A stretch of 64,000 nt of DNA from Bacillota bacterium (GTDB lineage: Bacteria > Bacillota > Clostridia > Lachnospirales > Lachnospiraceae): the NCBI GenBank assembly GCA_023439125.1, contig JAEXOU010000008.1, forward strand, positions 1 through 64,000, written 5' to 3'. Shown one piece after another: positions 36,653-45,021 of the stretch (position 1 is its first letter; the number at the start of each line of letters is the position of its first letter). The translations under genes were made by a program, and so were the position numbers. Under the pieces are notes generated by a model. It made no database searches. It was not told the origin of the DNA and saw only the letters and a program-made list of their open reading frames with translations.

Positions 36653-36711
36653 AAGTTCTGATTCATGAATCTTGGAATATATTAAACAAAGCATGTTTCA
36701 GGAGGCAACGC

Positions 36712-36864
36712 ATGAATATGGAAGTTATTACGTTGGAGGACTGCTTAATCAACTATGAGGTAAATTACCAAACAACCACCATTAATGATGGACAAGTAAT
36801 AGGCTTCGAAGAAGATTTATCGATGCTCAATTATGCTCCCCACCTAATCTTTAAGGATGAATAA
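36712..36864 (+). CDS. Small protein of 50 residues, unknown function
   Basis: An AGGAGG site lies before ATG 36712, and the frame gives a 50-residue acidic protein: it starts MNMEVITLEDCLINYEVNY and ends APHLIFKDE. It includes TTTINDGQVIGFEEDL, which looks like an ordered small domain, not a random frame. No membrane span or signal is seen. It is 53 bases before a second small gene with its own ribosome site, so the two may form one unit. Family unknown. Confidence 0.65.
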   Translation: MNMEVITLEDCLINYEVNYQTTTINDGQVIGFEEDLSMLNYAPHLIFKDE

Positions 36865-36917
36865 ATAACGATGAATTGTTCATACTAAGGTGAAAAAGAC
36901 GGAAAGGAGCGTGTTGT

Positions 36918-37112
36918 ATGTTTAAGCCAAATAATAACAGAGCAAAGCAAGTGAAACACACGAATTCTGATAGCATGATGGACAGTTCTAATCGTGATAA
37001 CAACACTAAAAATAAGATAGGTGCCTATAGTACAAGTTATTATGATGACGAATATGAACTTGAAGATGAAGAAGATGCATATGATGACAATGACTATAAT
37101 GGCTACGAATAA
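36918..37112 (+). CDS. Small protein with basic head and acidic tail
   Basis: AAAGGAG lies before the ATG. The 64-residue product has a polar, basic first half (MFKPNNNRAKQVKH) and a strongly acidic, tyrosine-rich tail (DDEYELEDEEDAYDDND). No known fold is recognised; it is likely disordered. It is probably cotranscribed with the 50-residue protein upstream. A strong hairpin begins 46 bases after the stop. Confidence 0.62.
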   Translation: MFKPNNNRAKQVKHTNSDSMMDSSNRDNNTKNKIGAYSTSYYDDEYELEDEEDAYDDNDYNGYE

Positions 37113-37158
37113 CTGACTCTCATATAATAGGAAATGTGAAGTGATTTTCTATCAAAAA

Positions 37159-37400
37159 GGGGTTGTTGCATAATGCAACAACCCTGCTTGTTTGGAAGGC
37201 GTTTGTGATTTTTTGCTATGTAGAAGAAAGAGGACACATGGATATTTTCTACGGCGCGCTACGCTCACAAGCCCACAAAGAGCATGTGGGACTTGTAAGG
37301 CCTTCGAAAATATCCATGTGTCCTCTTTCTTCGAGATAGAAGGTAAAATCACAAACGCTAATAAAAATGCGAGGGCTGTACCATTACGCAACAAACCCTT
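37159..37400. repeat. Large nested inverted repeat of about 240 bp
   Basis: Several arms pair in nested order: GGGTTGTTGCATAATG near 37160-37175 with CATTACGCAACAAACCC near 37382-37398; GCGTTTGTGATTTT 37199-37212 with 37345-37358 (14/14); a perfect 27-base arm 37223-37249 (starts GAAGAAAGAGGACAC) with 37306-37332; and ACAAGCCCACA 37267-37277 with TGTGGGACTTGT 37285-37296. The left outer arm can also pair locally (GGGTTGTTGCA/TGCAACAACCC, 37160-37184) as a minus-strand terminator. The inner part resembles the insert of the family 2 element at 30252-30315 in reverse orientation. Confidence 0.88.
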
Positions 37401-37422
37401 TTTAAATCTTTTTATTCCTACA

Positions 37423-39147
37423 TTATATTATAATCGTAAATTCTTGATCATCTAGCATCTCATTAATATTAATAAAAGCAATCTCAATTTTATTCCTAAT
37501 ATTTAAAAAAGCATCTGCAATTTTAGGGTCAAAATGAGTTCCACTTGAAGAAGATATGATTTGAAATGCAGCCTCCATGGAATACGCTTTCTTGTATGGA
37601 CGTTCTGACACTAATGCATCAAAAACATCTGCGACTGCCATAATTCTTGCACATAAAGGAATATCTTCTTTGCTTAAGCCTTCTGGATATCCAGTACCAT
37701 CCCAACGTTCATGATGATATACTGCAACCTTGTTAGCGACTTCGAGATAGGTATCGCCTTCAATTGCAGCCAACGTATCCTCTAAAATTATACCGCCTAA
37801 CGTCGTATGTGTCTTAATAACCTCGTACTCCTGTTCTGTGAGTCGACCAGGCTTACATAAGATGCCATCTGGGATCATTACTTTACCGATATCATGTAAT
37901 GGCGCTGCAGAATATGTATACTCTGCATACTTTTCATCCAAAATATCAGTGTAGACATTGGTACGTTCAAGCTCCTTTATAATCAATTGTACATAAGCAC
38001 TTGTTCGTTTGATATGTTTTCCAGTTGTACCATCACGGTTTTCTGCTATATTAGCAAAGCTGATAATAATCTGCTGTTGCATTTTCTCAATCTGACTTTT
38101 CTTTAGTAAAACATCTCGCTCCAAATCCTTTTGGTAATTTTCAAGAAGGCGCATATAGGTTTGCTGTTCTGTTACATCGATTAAGCTCGCCATATACCCT
38201 TTGATACGATCACCACTCCTTAATTCTTGACATTCAGGCTGATATAAGTGATCTTCATATTCAATGATTTTTGTTTTTCTCTTGTGAAAAATATCGGAGA
38301 TAAAGTAAGAGATATCCTGAATATTTTTCTCTCCTCTAACTTGATTTAACTCAGGAAATATTTTTTTTGCAAGTGGATTGGAGTCTTCATAGTAGTAATC
38401 TGCGTCTACAACAATATGTGCATTCTCTAGGGAATCAAAAACATAACTTCGTGCTTCTTCTTTCACATTACCCAAATTAAACCGAAACAATAAGATGCAA
38501 AAAATTATGGTAGATATGAAAATACCAACTGGTATTAAATCAATTGGAATATCATCCGTAGTAATATGAAGGATATAGGTGATGAAAGGAGCAATTGTTG
38601 CTGCCAATAACGTCAACATACGTGAACGATCTCTACTTCGCTTTTTACTATTAAAATACTGTACAATCGAAATCACAATCGAACTAAGAAGACATATTAT
38701 AGTCTCTAAAACAAAAATAGTATGGACAAAACCATAAGAGCGAACCAAGGTTGGTATATTGTTTTGTATCTGAAAGGAGATATTGGTATAATAAAGAGGA
38801 TGTTGATCAAATGTTAGAATGATAAGTAACATGATTGTTTTATAAGCGATTATGAAATTAATATATTTTCTTTTCATATTAATTTTACAACTCGCAATAT
38901 AAATACCAACAAAAATGACATAAATCGGACACGCTCCAACATACCTCAATTTTATCGCTAAAACTGAGGTTTCAAATGATTCCGCGTGTAGAGAAAAATA
39001 ATATCCAAAATTCATGATTAGTATACAGAACGCTAGAGCCTGCATTAGTTTTTGAACTGATGAAGGTCGCTGTAATGATATAAATATAGCTAGAAATATG
39101 TATACCAAAATAGTTATGATCAGAAAAATATTAGCAGCTTGAAACAT
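37423..39147 (-). CDS. HD-GYP domain protein with N-terminal membrane domain
   Basis: The 574-residue protein has about seven N-terminal membrane helices (5-225, like the 7TM part of some histidine kinases), a PAS-like region (about 230-320), a short coiled coil and a full HD-GYP domain. HDIGK is near 416 and HHERWDGTGYP near 475-485, both intact. HD-GYP enzymes hydrolyse cyclic di-GMP to GMP, so it probably links an outside or membrane signal to c-di-GMP level. It stands alone, with the nested inverted repeat just downstream. GGGAGATAAGG precedes the ATG. Confidence 0.92.
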   Translation of the reverse strand: MFQAANIFLIITILVYIFLAIFISLQRPSSVQKLMQALAFCILIMNFGYYFSLHAESFETSVLAIKLRYVGACPIYVIFVGIYIASCKINMKRKYINFIIAYKTIMLLIILTFDQHPLYYTNISFQIQNNIPTLVRSYGFVHTIFVLETIICLLSSIVISIVQYFNSKKRSRDRSRMLTLLAATIAPFITYILHITTDDIPIDLIPVGIFISTIIFCILLFRFNLGNVKEEARSYVFDSLENAHIVVDADYYYEDSNPLAKKIFPELNQVRGEKNIQDISYFISDIFHKRKTKIIEYEDHLYQPECQELRSGDRIKGYMASLIDVTEQQTYMRLLENYQKDLERDVLLKKSQIEKMQQQIIISFANIAENRDGTTGKHIKRTSAYVQLIIKELERTNVYTDILDEKYAEYTYSAAPLHDIGKVMIPDGILCKPGRLTEQEYEVIKTHTTLGGIILEDTLAAIEGDTYLEVANKVAVYHHERWDGTGYPEGLSKEDIPLCARIMAVADVFDALVSERPYKKAYSMEAAFQIISSSSGTHFDPKIADAFLNIRNKIEIAFININEMLDDQEFTIII

Positions 39148-39253
39148 ACCTTATCTCCCGTATCCTATATAATGATATTAACTGGTTTAAATTTTTAACA
39201 TACATAATTTTCCTACCATATTGTAACATAATTGAAAGAAAATAACAATAAAA

Positions 39254-39293
39254 TGAAAGAAAACTATACTATTTTAGTAATAATTTTCTTTCA
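39254..39293 (-). terminator. Hairpin after the large helical protein gene
   Basis: Perfect 10 bp arms TGAAAGAAAA (39254-39263) and TTTTCTTTCA (39284-39293) lie just after the stop codon of the 584-residue protein gene; the minus strand continues with TTTTATTG. Confidence 0.6.
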
Positions 39294-39299
39294 TTTCCT

Positions 39300-41054
39300 T
39301 TACTTCAATCTCCAACCAGCACTATGACGGATAATCAAATTTTCTCGTTTTAGTTCTTTCATCACTCGTTCGATACATTTTACAAAAGTTTGATTTCGAC
39401 GTTGAAAGCCCAACTTTTCACACATAATCTTACTAATTTCATCTAATGTGATTTCATGCTCGACTTGAATAATGTGTAAAATTCCAGCTTTCAGTTCAGA
39501 GTCAGCAATCATTGCAAGTTCTCTCTTTTCATCTCCCGGTAATCGTAACTGAATTTTGCTCTTTTCCTTACCCTCAATAAATTGCTCTACAATTTCATAG
39601 TCCGAAGATAACTCATCAAGAAATCTCTTATATTCTTTTTTTAGAGTAGGCGTAATACGAACTAGTTTTAGCAGCATGACCGCGCGTTTTAATATGATTT
39701 TCTCATGAATTGGCTGTTCTTTCTTTACAATTTCATCAAATAGATCCAAAGTTGAGCCGTTCCAAACCTCAGAACAAGCATAGATTTGATATGGCTGAAA
39801 TTGATATTCCTTTTTAGGTTCCATTGGATTCTTCAAATATACTTTCCAATCTGTGTTCGCGGTCAACTGATCTGTCCCGAAAATTGAAATGATTTTGTCG
39901 CGATTTGCATTAAGCCATTGCTTCTTAAGTTGTATTCGTTCAATTAAATATAATGCCTTTCTAACATCGTTCAAACAATACTCATCGATTGTATTTTGAA
40001 GCTTCTTGTAAAAGAAATCGAAGTCTTTTGTTAACTTTATGAATAAATCTTTCGTACGAGAAATTAGTTCATATAATTGTTCAAAACTATGGTCACAAAC
40101 CCTTTCATCTTCTAGACTTGCAAATGTATTCAAAATTTGGAAAACAACAGTTTCATAATCTACCTGATTCAATTCTATAATAAAGCTGTGAAATTCTTCA
40201 TATTGTTGTCTAATCTTTTCAAAATACTCTACATTTTTTTGATAAGCATTACCCAAAATTAAGCGTAGTTTATTTTCTTTTTTCTTAAGCCAACCTAGGT
40301 TTGACTTTACTACTTTTCTATTTCGATATAGAATTTCATATTCATGTTCAGTCAATAAGTCAATATTTTGTATAAATAATTTACGCAATCGCTTACGATT
40401 TTTCCAAAAGCTTGCACTCAAGTATTTTAGATTACCATCCTTAACTTTTTGAAATTCTTCAATGATTGCCTCATACTCATCATCCAATATCTTTGGACTC
40501 CATACCTTTAAAATCCGATTCTTCGCTCGTTGCAAGTCCTCAACTTTAGTTTGCGTCACATCAATTATGGTTCGTATTTCTTCATAGTTCTCTGTTTTAA
40601 GCCAATACTTTGAAGGCATTACGAAAGATTCCGTTTCCAGAAAGCTAGTTTTAAACTTTACATGATCATTTAGCGTATTTAGTGGATGTTTCATAAATCT
40701 CATACTATATTTTTCACGTATCTTCAACAACTGGCTCAAATTCAACATTAATAGATCAAGTTGTTTTTTTATGTCATCAACCGTTGAGTCAAAGTCTTTC
40801 TTACAAATCACCATTCCATCCTTATGTAAGCTCTTGTTCATGATTTGAAAGAGTGTTTCGTAATCGTTTGCTAACCGTTCTTTTAGCGAAGTAATATCTA
40901 CTTCTATAATATCATCTTGATAAGTCATCATTATTTTTTGAAGCTCTGTATTCAAGCTTATAGTTGCATACTTCACATCATTTATAAAATGTTCCATCTG
41001 TGAGTGTTCTATCTCACCATATCGATTCTGAGTGTTCATTTGTACTTTATTCAT
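39300..41054 (-). CDS. Large alpha-helical protein of unknown function with C-terminal winged-helix-like region
   Basis: I do not recognise the family. The 584-residue protein is rich in Lys, Glu, Leu and Ile and appears almost wholly helical with probable coiled coils (about 140-300 and 320-380). It has no signal peptide or membrane span. The last 70 residues (ITLDEISKIMCEKLGFQRRNQTFVKCIERVMKELKREN, broken here by a linker in my reading, then LIIRHSAGWRLK) look like a winged helix similar to the C-terminal DUF3320 region of some helicase-like proteins. GAGAGA precedes the ATG. It stands alone between the HD-GYP gene and the starch operon. Confidence 0.7.
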   Translation of the reverse strand: MNKVQMNTQNRYGEIEHSQMEHFINDVKYATISLNTELQKIMMTYQDDIIEVDITSLKERLANDYETLFQIMNKSLHKDGMVICKKDFDSTVDDIKKQLDLLMLNLSQLLKIREKYSMRFMKHPLNTLNDHVKFKTSFLETESFVMPSKYWLKTENYEEIRTIIDVTQTKVEDLQRAKNRILKVWSPKILDDEYEAIIEEFQKVKDGNLKYLSASFWKNRKRLRKLFIQNIDLLTEHEYEILYRNRKVVKSNLGWLKKKENKLRLILGNAYQKNVEYFEKIRQQYEEFHSFIIELNQVDYETVVFQILNTFASLEDERVCDHSFEQLYELISRTKDLFIKLTKDFDFFYKKLQNTIDEYCLNDVRKALYLIERIQLKKQWLNANRDKIISIFGTDQLTANTDWKVYLKNPMEPKKEYQFQPYQIYACSEVWNGSTLDLFDEIVKKEQPIHEKIILKRAVMLLKLVRITPTLKKEYKRFLDELSSDYEIVEQFIEGKEKSKIQLRLPGDEKRELAMIADSELKAGILHIIQVEHEITLDEISKIMCEKLGFQRRNQTFVKCIERVMKELKRENLIIRHSAGWRLK

Positions 41055-41142
41055 GCTTTTCTCTCATTCTCTTTTCCTAAAAGATTATGATACCAAACAA
41101 AAATAATAAAATCTATGTGTAAAATATGTTAAAATGCGAAAA

Positions 41143-41177
41143 GAAAGAGCTTTATCATATAGATAAAGCCCCTTCTT
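41143..41177 (-). terminator. Terminator after malQ
   Basis: GCTTTAT (41149-41155) pairs with ATAAAGC (41163-41169), extended by AAGAA/TTCTT. T-rich tracts flank it on both strands. It should end the starch operon transcript after it passes the family 1 element. Confidence 0.6.
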
Positions 41178-41180
41178 TTT

Positions 41181-41289
41181 ATTAGGGTGTCAAAAGTACT
41201 TTACTATAACTTCATTCAAGCGAAAGCGTGTTGCGGATGAATTATGTTTGTCCCCTCATACTCATAACATTTCCTCGTGCAAAATGACG
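41181..41289. repeat. Dispersed palindromic element, family 1, copy b (half element)
   Basis: It begins ATTAGGGTGTCAAAAGTACTTT, shared with the right outer edge of copy c, then AACTTCATTCAAGCGAAAG, GTGTTGC, AATTATGTTTG, CATAACATTT and GTGCAAAATGACG. The second part matches the reverse complement of the left arm of copy c. Thus copies a and b carry different arm types of the same element. It lies four bases after the malQ stop. Confidence 0.85.
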
Positions 41290-41292
41290 TCA

Positions 41293-42744
41293 TTACCACT
41301 TATAGTACTTTAGATTTTGGTTCACAGCTTTTTCAAATGGAGCTAAACTAGATAGTTTCCATTCCCAGTTAGGAGAGCCAAGCGTTCCTGGACAGTTAAG
41401 TCTACCTTCATCTCCTATTTCCAAGATATCTTGAAGTGGAAGTATTGCCATATAACAATTACGGCTAAATGTAAACTGAACTAATCCACGTGCTGCTGGT
41501 TTTGTAGTACATCCATATTCTCTTAAATTCTTCTTAACACGTTTTCGTATCTTTTTTGGCTGACTCTCATACCAACCACGAATCGTTTGATTATCATGTG
41601 TTCCAGTATATAAAACGAGATTTTCGGCATGATCATAATTAGAATTAGCTTCTTCGTCTGGATTAAAATTAAACTGCACAATTCTCATTCCTTGGAAACC
41701 AAAATGGTCTCTAAGTTCAAGCACCTCTGGTCTTAAATCTCCTAAGTCCTCCACTATAATGTCAATATCCGGTATCAGCTTAAATACTTTATCAAAGAGT
41801 TCATAACCTGGTGCTTCTGCCCACTCGCCATCGATTGCAGTATCACACGATGCAGGTATTTTCCAATAAGTATCAAACGCTCGAAAATGATCAATGCGGA
41901 TAATATCAAATAATTTGTTATTATACTCTAATCGTTTGATCCAAAAGTCAAAATTATGTTCTTTGATGTAGTCCCAATTGTAAATTGGATTTCCCCATCT
42001 TTGTCCTTCTGTACTAAAATAGTCAGGTGGAACTCCAGCAACAAAAGATGGTTTAGAATCTGCACCTAACAGAAAACATTTTTGATTTGCCCATACATCC
42101 AACGAATCAGTGCCAACATAAATTGGGATATCCCCAATAATTTTAATTCCCTTACGATTTGCATACTCCTTCAACTGAATCCACTGACGATAGAATTCGT
42201 ATTGAATAAACATTTCATACCCAATTTGTTCTTCTAGGTGACTAATGTCATACTCTTGGTTGACAATCCACATCTGTTGCTCTTTTGGCCACTCATTCCA
42301 GCAGCTTAAGTTATTTTGCTTTTTAAGGCTTAAAAAGACTGCATATTGATGAACCCACTCCTGTTGGATAAATAATTCATAGTCAGCTGGCTTTGTGGAT
42401 TCGCAGAACTTTCTATATGCCATCTTTAGATATTTTTCTTTAAATGTTCTAACCTTTTCATATTGAATAGACTTTGAATTTTTTAAGTAAAAAGGAACCT
42501 TTTCTAATAAGCCTTCTTCCTGTAATTTAGTTAAACTAATATAAATCTCATCTCCAGCCATAGAAGAATATGGTTGATATGGTGAATTTCCAAAACCAAG
42601 CGGATTAAGAGGGAGTATCTGCCACAAATTCCATCCTGCACGATGCATGATGTCAATAAATCGATAACTTTCTTCTCCAAAATCCCCTATCCCATGATGA
42701 GATGGCAGTGATGCTACTGGCATCAATATTCCCGCTTTTTTCAT
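41293..42744 (-). CDS. malQ: 4-alpha-glucanotransferase (amylomaltase, GH77)
   Basis: AGGAGG lies before ATG 42744, preferred to the frame start at 42771, which lies inside the end of glgP. The 483-residue protein begins KKAGILMPVASLPSHHGIGDFG, typical of GH77. The nucleophile region IIRIDHFRAFD is near 279-289 and the acid VEDLGD near 326-331. MalQ moves glucan units between maltodextrins, making chains long enough for GlgP. It is the last gene of the starch operon, 11 bases after glgP. Confidence 0.96.
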   Translation of the reverse strand: MKKAGILMPVASLPSHHGIGDFGEESYRFIDIMHRAGWNLWQILPLNPLGFGNSPYQPYSSMAGDEIYISLTKLQEEGLLEKVPFYLKNSKSIQYEKVRTFKEKYLKMAYRKFCESTKPADYELFIQQEWVHQYAVFLSLKKQNNLSCWNEWPKEQQMWIVNQEYDISHLEEQIGYEMFIQYEFYRQWIQLKEYANRKGIKIIGDIPIYVGTDSLDVWANQKCFLLGADSKPSFVAGVPPDYFSTEGQRWGNPIYNWDYIKEHNFDFWIKRLEYNNKLFDIIRIDHFRAFDTYWKIPASCDTAIDGEWAEAPGYELFDKVFKLIPDIDIIVEDLGDLRPEVLELRDHFGFQGMRIVQFNFNPDEEANSNYDHAENLVLYTGTHDNQTIRGWYESQPKKIRKRVKKNLREYGCTTKPAARGLVQFTFSRNCYMAILPLQDILEIGDEGRLNCPGTLGSPNWEWKLSSLAPFEKAVNQNLKYYKW

Positions 42745-42755
42745 GCAACTTCCTC

Positions 42756-44993
42756 CTATTTCAGTTTCCAAATCTCTTCATTATATTGTGCTATTGTACG
42801 ATCAGAGGAAAAATACCCTGCATGAGCAATATTAATTAACATCTTCTTGGCCCAAGCCATTCGATCTTTATAATCAGATAAAGCTTTTTCTTTCGTATCA
42901 ATATAATCATTTAAATCAAGTAGCGTCATAAACCAATCTTTATTTACTAGATTGTCATGAAGTCGAGTTAAGTTGTCTTTATTTCCAATTGCAAGTAGCT
43001 CTTTGCTAATGATAAAGTCAACTAATTTCTTAATATGCTTATCCTTTTTACAGATGGCTTTAGATGAGTAATCCTCTTTTTTATAGTGCTCAATAACTTC
43101 ATCACTTAAGGCACCAAATATATAGATATTCTCATCTCCAACTAATTGATGGATTTCTACGTTAGCTCCATCTTCTGTACCTAAAGTTACTGCACCATTC
43201 AGCATAAACTTCATATTTCCAGTTCCACTAGCTTCTTTAGAGGCAAGGGAGATTTGTTCGGATATATCACAAGCAGGGATTAATTTCTCAGCCAATGTTA
43301 CATTGTAGTTTTCAACCATAACTACCTTTAAATATGGGTTTACATCCTGGTCTTTTTCAATTAACTCTGATAAGCAAAGAATTAAATGAATGATATCCTT
43401 TGCAATTGTATATGCAGGAGCCGCCTTTGCACCAAAAATCAATGTAACTGGTGTTTCTGGCAATTTACCCGACTTAATTTCAAGATACTTATGAATAATA
43501 TACAACGCATTCATCTGTTGACGTTTGTATTCATGAAGACGCTTAATCTGAATGTCAAAAATAGAGTTCGTATCTAACTGAATTCCCTGTGTACGATTTA
43601 AATACTCAGCTAGAGATTGCTTTGCCTCTTGCTTAATCGATAATAACTTTAACAAGACTTTATCGTCATCAACATAATCCATTAGCTTTTCTAACTTCAT
43701 AGCATCATGCTTAAATTCATCACCAATGATACTAGAGATAAATTCAGTCAATGGACGATTGCAATGCATTAACCATCTTCGGAATGTAATACCATTCGTT
43801 TTATTATTAAAACGTTCTGGATAAATATGATAAAACTGATTCAATTCATTATTCTTTAGGATATCTGTATGTAATGCTGCCACACCATTCGTACTGAATC
43901 CATAATGAATATCAATCCAAGCCATATGAACTTTATCATCTTCATCAATGATTGCTAAACTTTCATCTTTATACTTTTCTTTTACTAACTTATCTAGAGT
44001 CTTAATGATTGGAATCAGATGTGGAACAACCTTCTTGAGATATTCAAGTGGCCATGTCTCTAGTGCCTCTGCAAGTATTGTATGATTTGTATAAGCACAA
44101 ACATTAGATACAATTGAGATCGCTTCCTTTTCCTCAATTCCATGCTCCATTAACAAACGAATCAATTCCGGAATAACTAGAGTTGGGTGCGTATCATTAA
44201 TCTGAACAACTGCATAATCTGCTAGGTCATGTAAATTGCTTCCCTTCTCTAATGCCTCTTCTATGATTAATTGCGCTCCATTGCTAACCATAAAATATTG
44301 CTGATAGATACGAAGAAGTTTACCTTTTTCATCAGAATCATCAGGATATAAGAATAAAGTTAAGTTCTTAGCTATCTCGTCTTTGTCAAACTCAATACCT
44401 TCCTTTACGAGTGTCTCATCCAAAGAATCAACATCAAACAGATGAAGCTTATTGCAACCATTTTCATATCCAATTACGTCAATGTCATAAAGTGTTGATG
44501 TTAATGTAAATCCACCATAAGGTACCTTATAGTGTTTCTCCCTTTTAGTAAGCCAGCTTTCTTTTGTAATCCATGGATTTGCTTCTTCCTTTTGCAGATT
44601 GTCTTCAAAAACCTGACGGAATAAACCATAATGATAATTCAATCCAATACCATCCCCATTTAAGGATAGCGTAGCGATGGAATCTAAGAAACATGCAGCT
44701 AAACGGCCTAATCCACCATTACCCAAACTAGGTTCTAACTCTATCTCTTCAATTTCAGCCATAGAGAAACCGCATTCTTTTACGGCTTTTTCGACCTCCT
44801 CATAGATGCCTAGATTAATTAAATTGTTGCTTAGTAACTTACCAATTAAAAACTCAGCACTAATGTAGTACAATTTTTTCTTTGACTCATTTTTCTTTCC
44901 ATCCTGAGCCATATTTTTAACCAAACCTAACAAGTAATAGTAGATTTCTTCTTTTGTTTTCAGTTGTTTAATATGTTCAATGTTTTGATTCAT
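42756..44993 (-). CDS. glgP: Glycogen/maltodextrin phosphorylase (GT35)
   Basis: The 745-residue enzyme releases glucose-1-phosphate from alpha-1,4-glucans. The PLP lysine lies in SGTGNMKFMLNGA near residue 593, and YHYGLFRQ, EPSLGNGGLGRLAACFLDS and NGITFRRWL motifs are intact. It is shorter than Escherichia coli MalP (about 797) mainly within the middle, as in many clostridial enzymes. With the amylase, uptake system and MalQ it completes starch use. GGGAGAG precedes the ATG. Confidence 0.95.
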   Translation of the reverse strand: MNQNIEHIKQLKTKEEIYYYLLGLVKNMAQDGKKNESKKKLYYISAEFLIGKLLSNNLINLGIYEEVEKAVKECGFSMAEIEEIELEPSLGNGGLGRLAACFLDSIATLSLNGDGIGLNYHYGLFRQVFEDNLQKEEANPWITKESWLTKREKHYKVPYGGFTLTSTLYDIDVIGYENGCNKLHLFDVDSLDETLVKEGIEFDKDEIAKNLTLFLYPDDSDEKGKLLRIYQQYFMVSNGAQLIIEEALEKGSNLHDLADYAVVQINDTHPTLVIPELIRLLMEHGIEEKEAISIVSNVCAYTNHTILAEALETWPLEYLKKVVPHLIPIIKTLDKLVKEKYKDESLAIIDEDDKVHMAWIDIHYGFSTNGVAALHTDILKNNELNQFYHIYPERFNNKTNGITFRRWLMHCNRPLTEFISSIIGDEFKHDAMKLEKLMDYVDDDKVLLKLLSIKQEAKQSLAEYLNRTQGIQLDTNSIFDIQIKRLHEYKRQQMNALYIIHKYLEIKSGKLPETPVTLIFGAKAAPAYTIAKDIIHLILCLSELIEKDQDVNPYLKVVMVENYNVTLAEKLIPACDISEQISLASKEASGTGNMKFMLNGAVTLGTEDGANVEIHQLVGDENIYIFGALSDEVIEHYKKEDYSSKAICKKDKHIKKLVDFIISKELLAIGNKDNLTRLHDNLVNKDWFMTLLDLNDYIDTKEKALSDYKDRMAWAKKMLINIAHAGYFSSDRTIAQYNEEIWKLK

Positions 44994-45021
44994 CTGTCTC
45001 TCCCTATAGCTCTTTCTTTAT

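Noticed and set aside
37152..37455. Two small frames across the nested hairpin
   Set aside because: They are by-products of the inverted repeat, being near mirror images of each other, without good ribosome sites.
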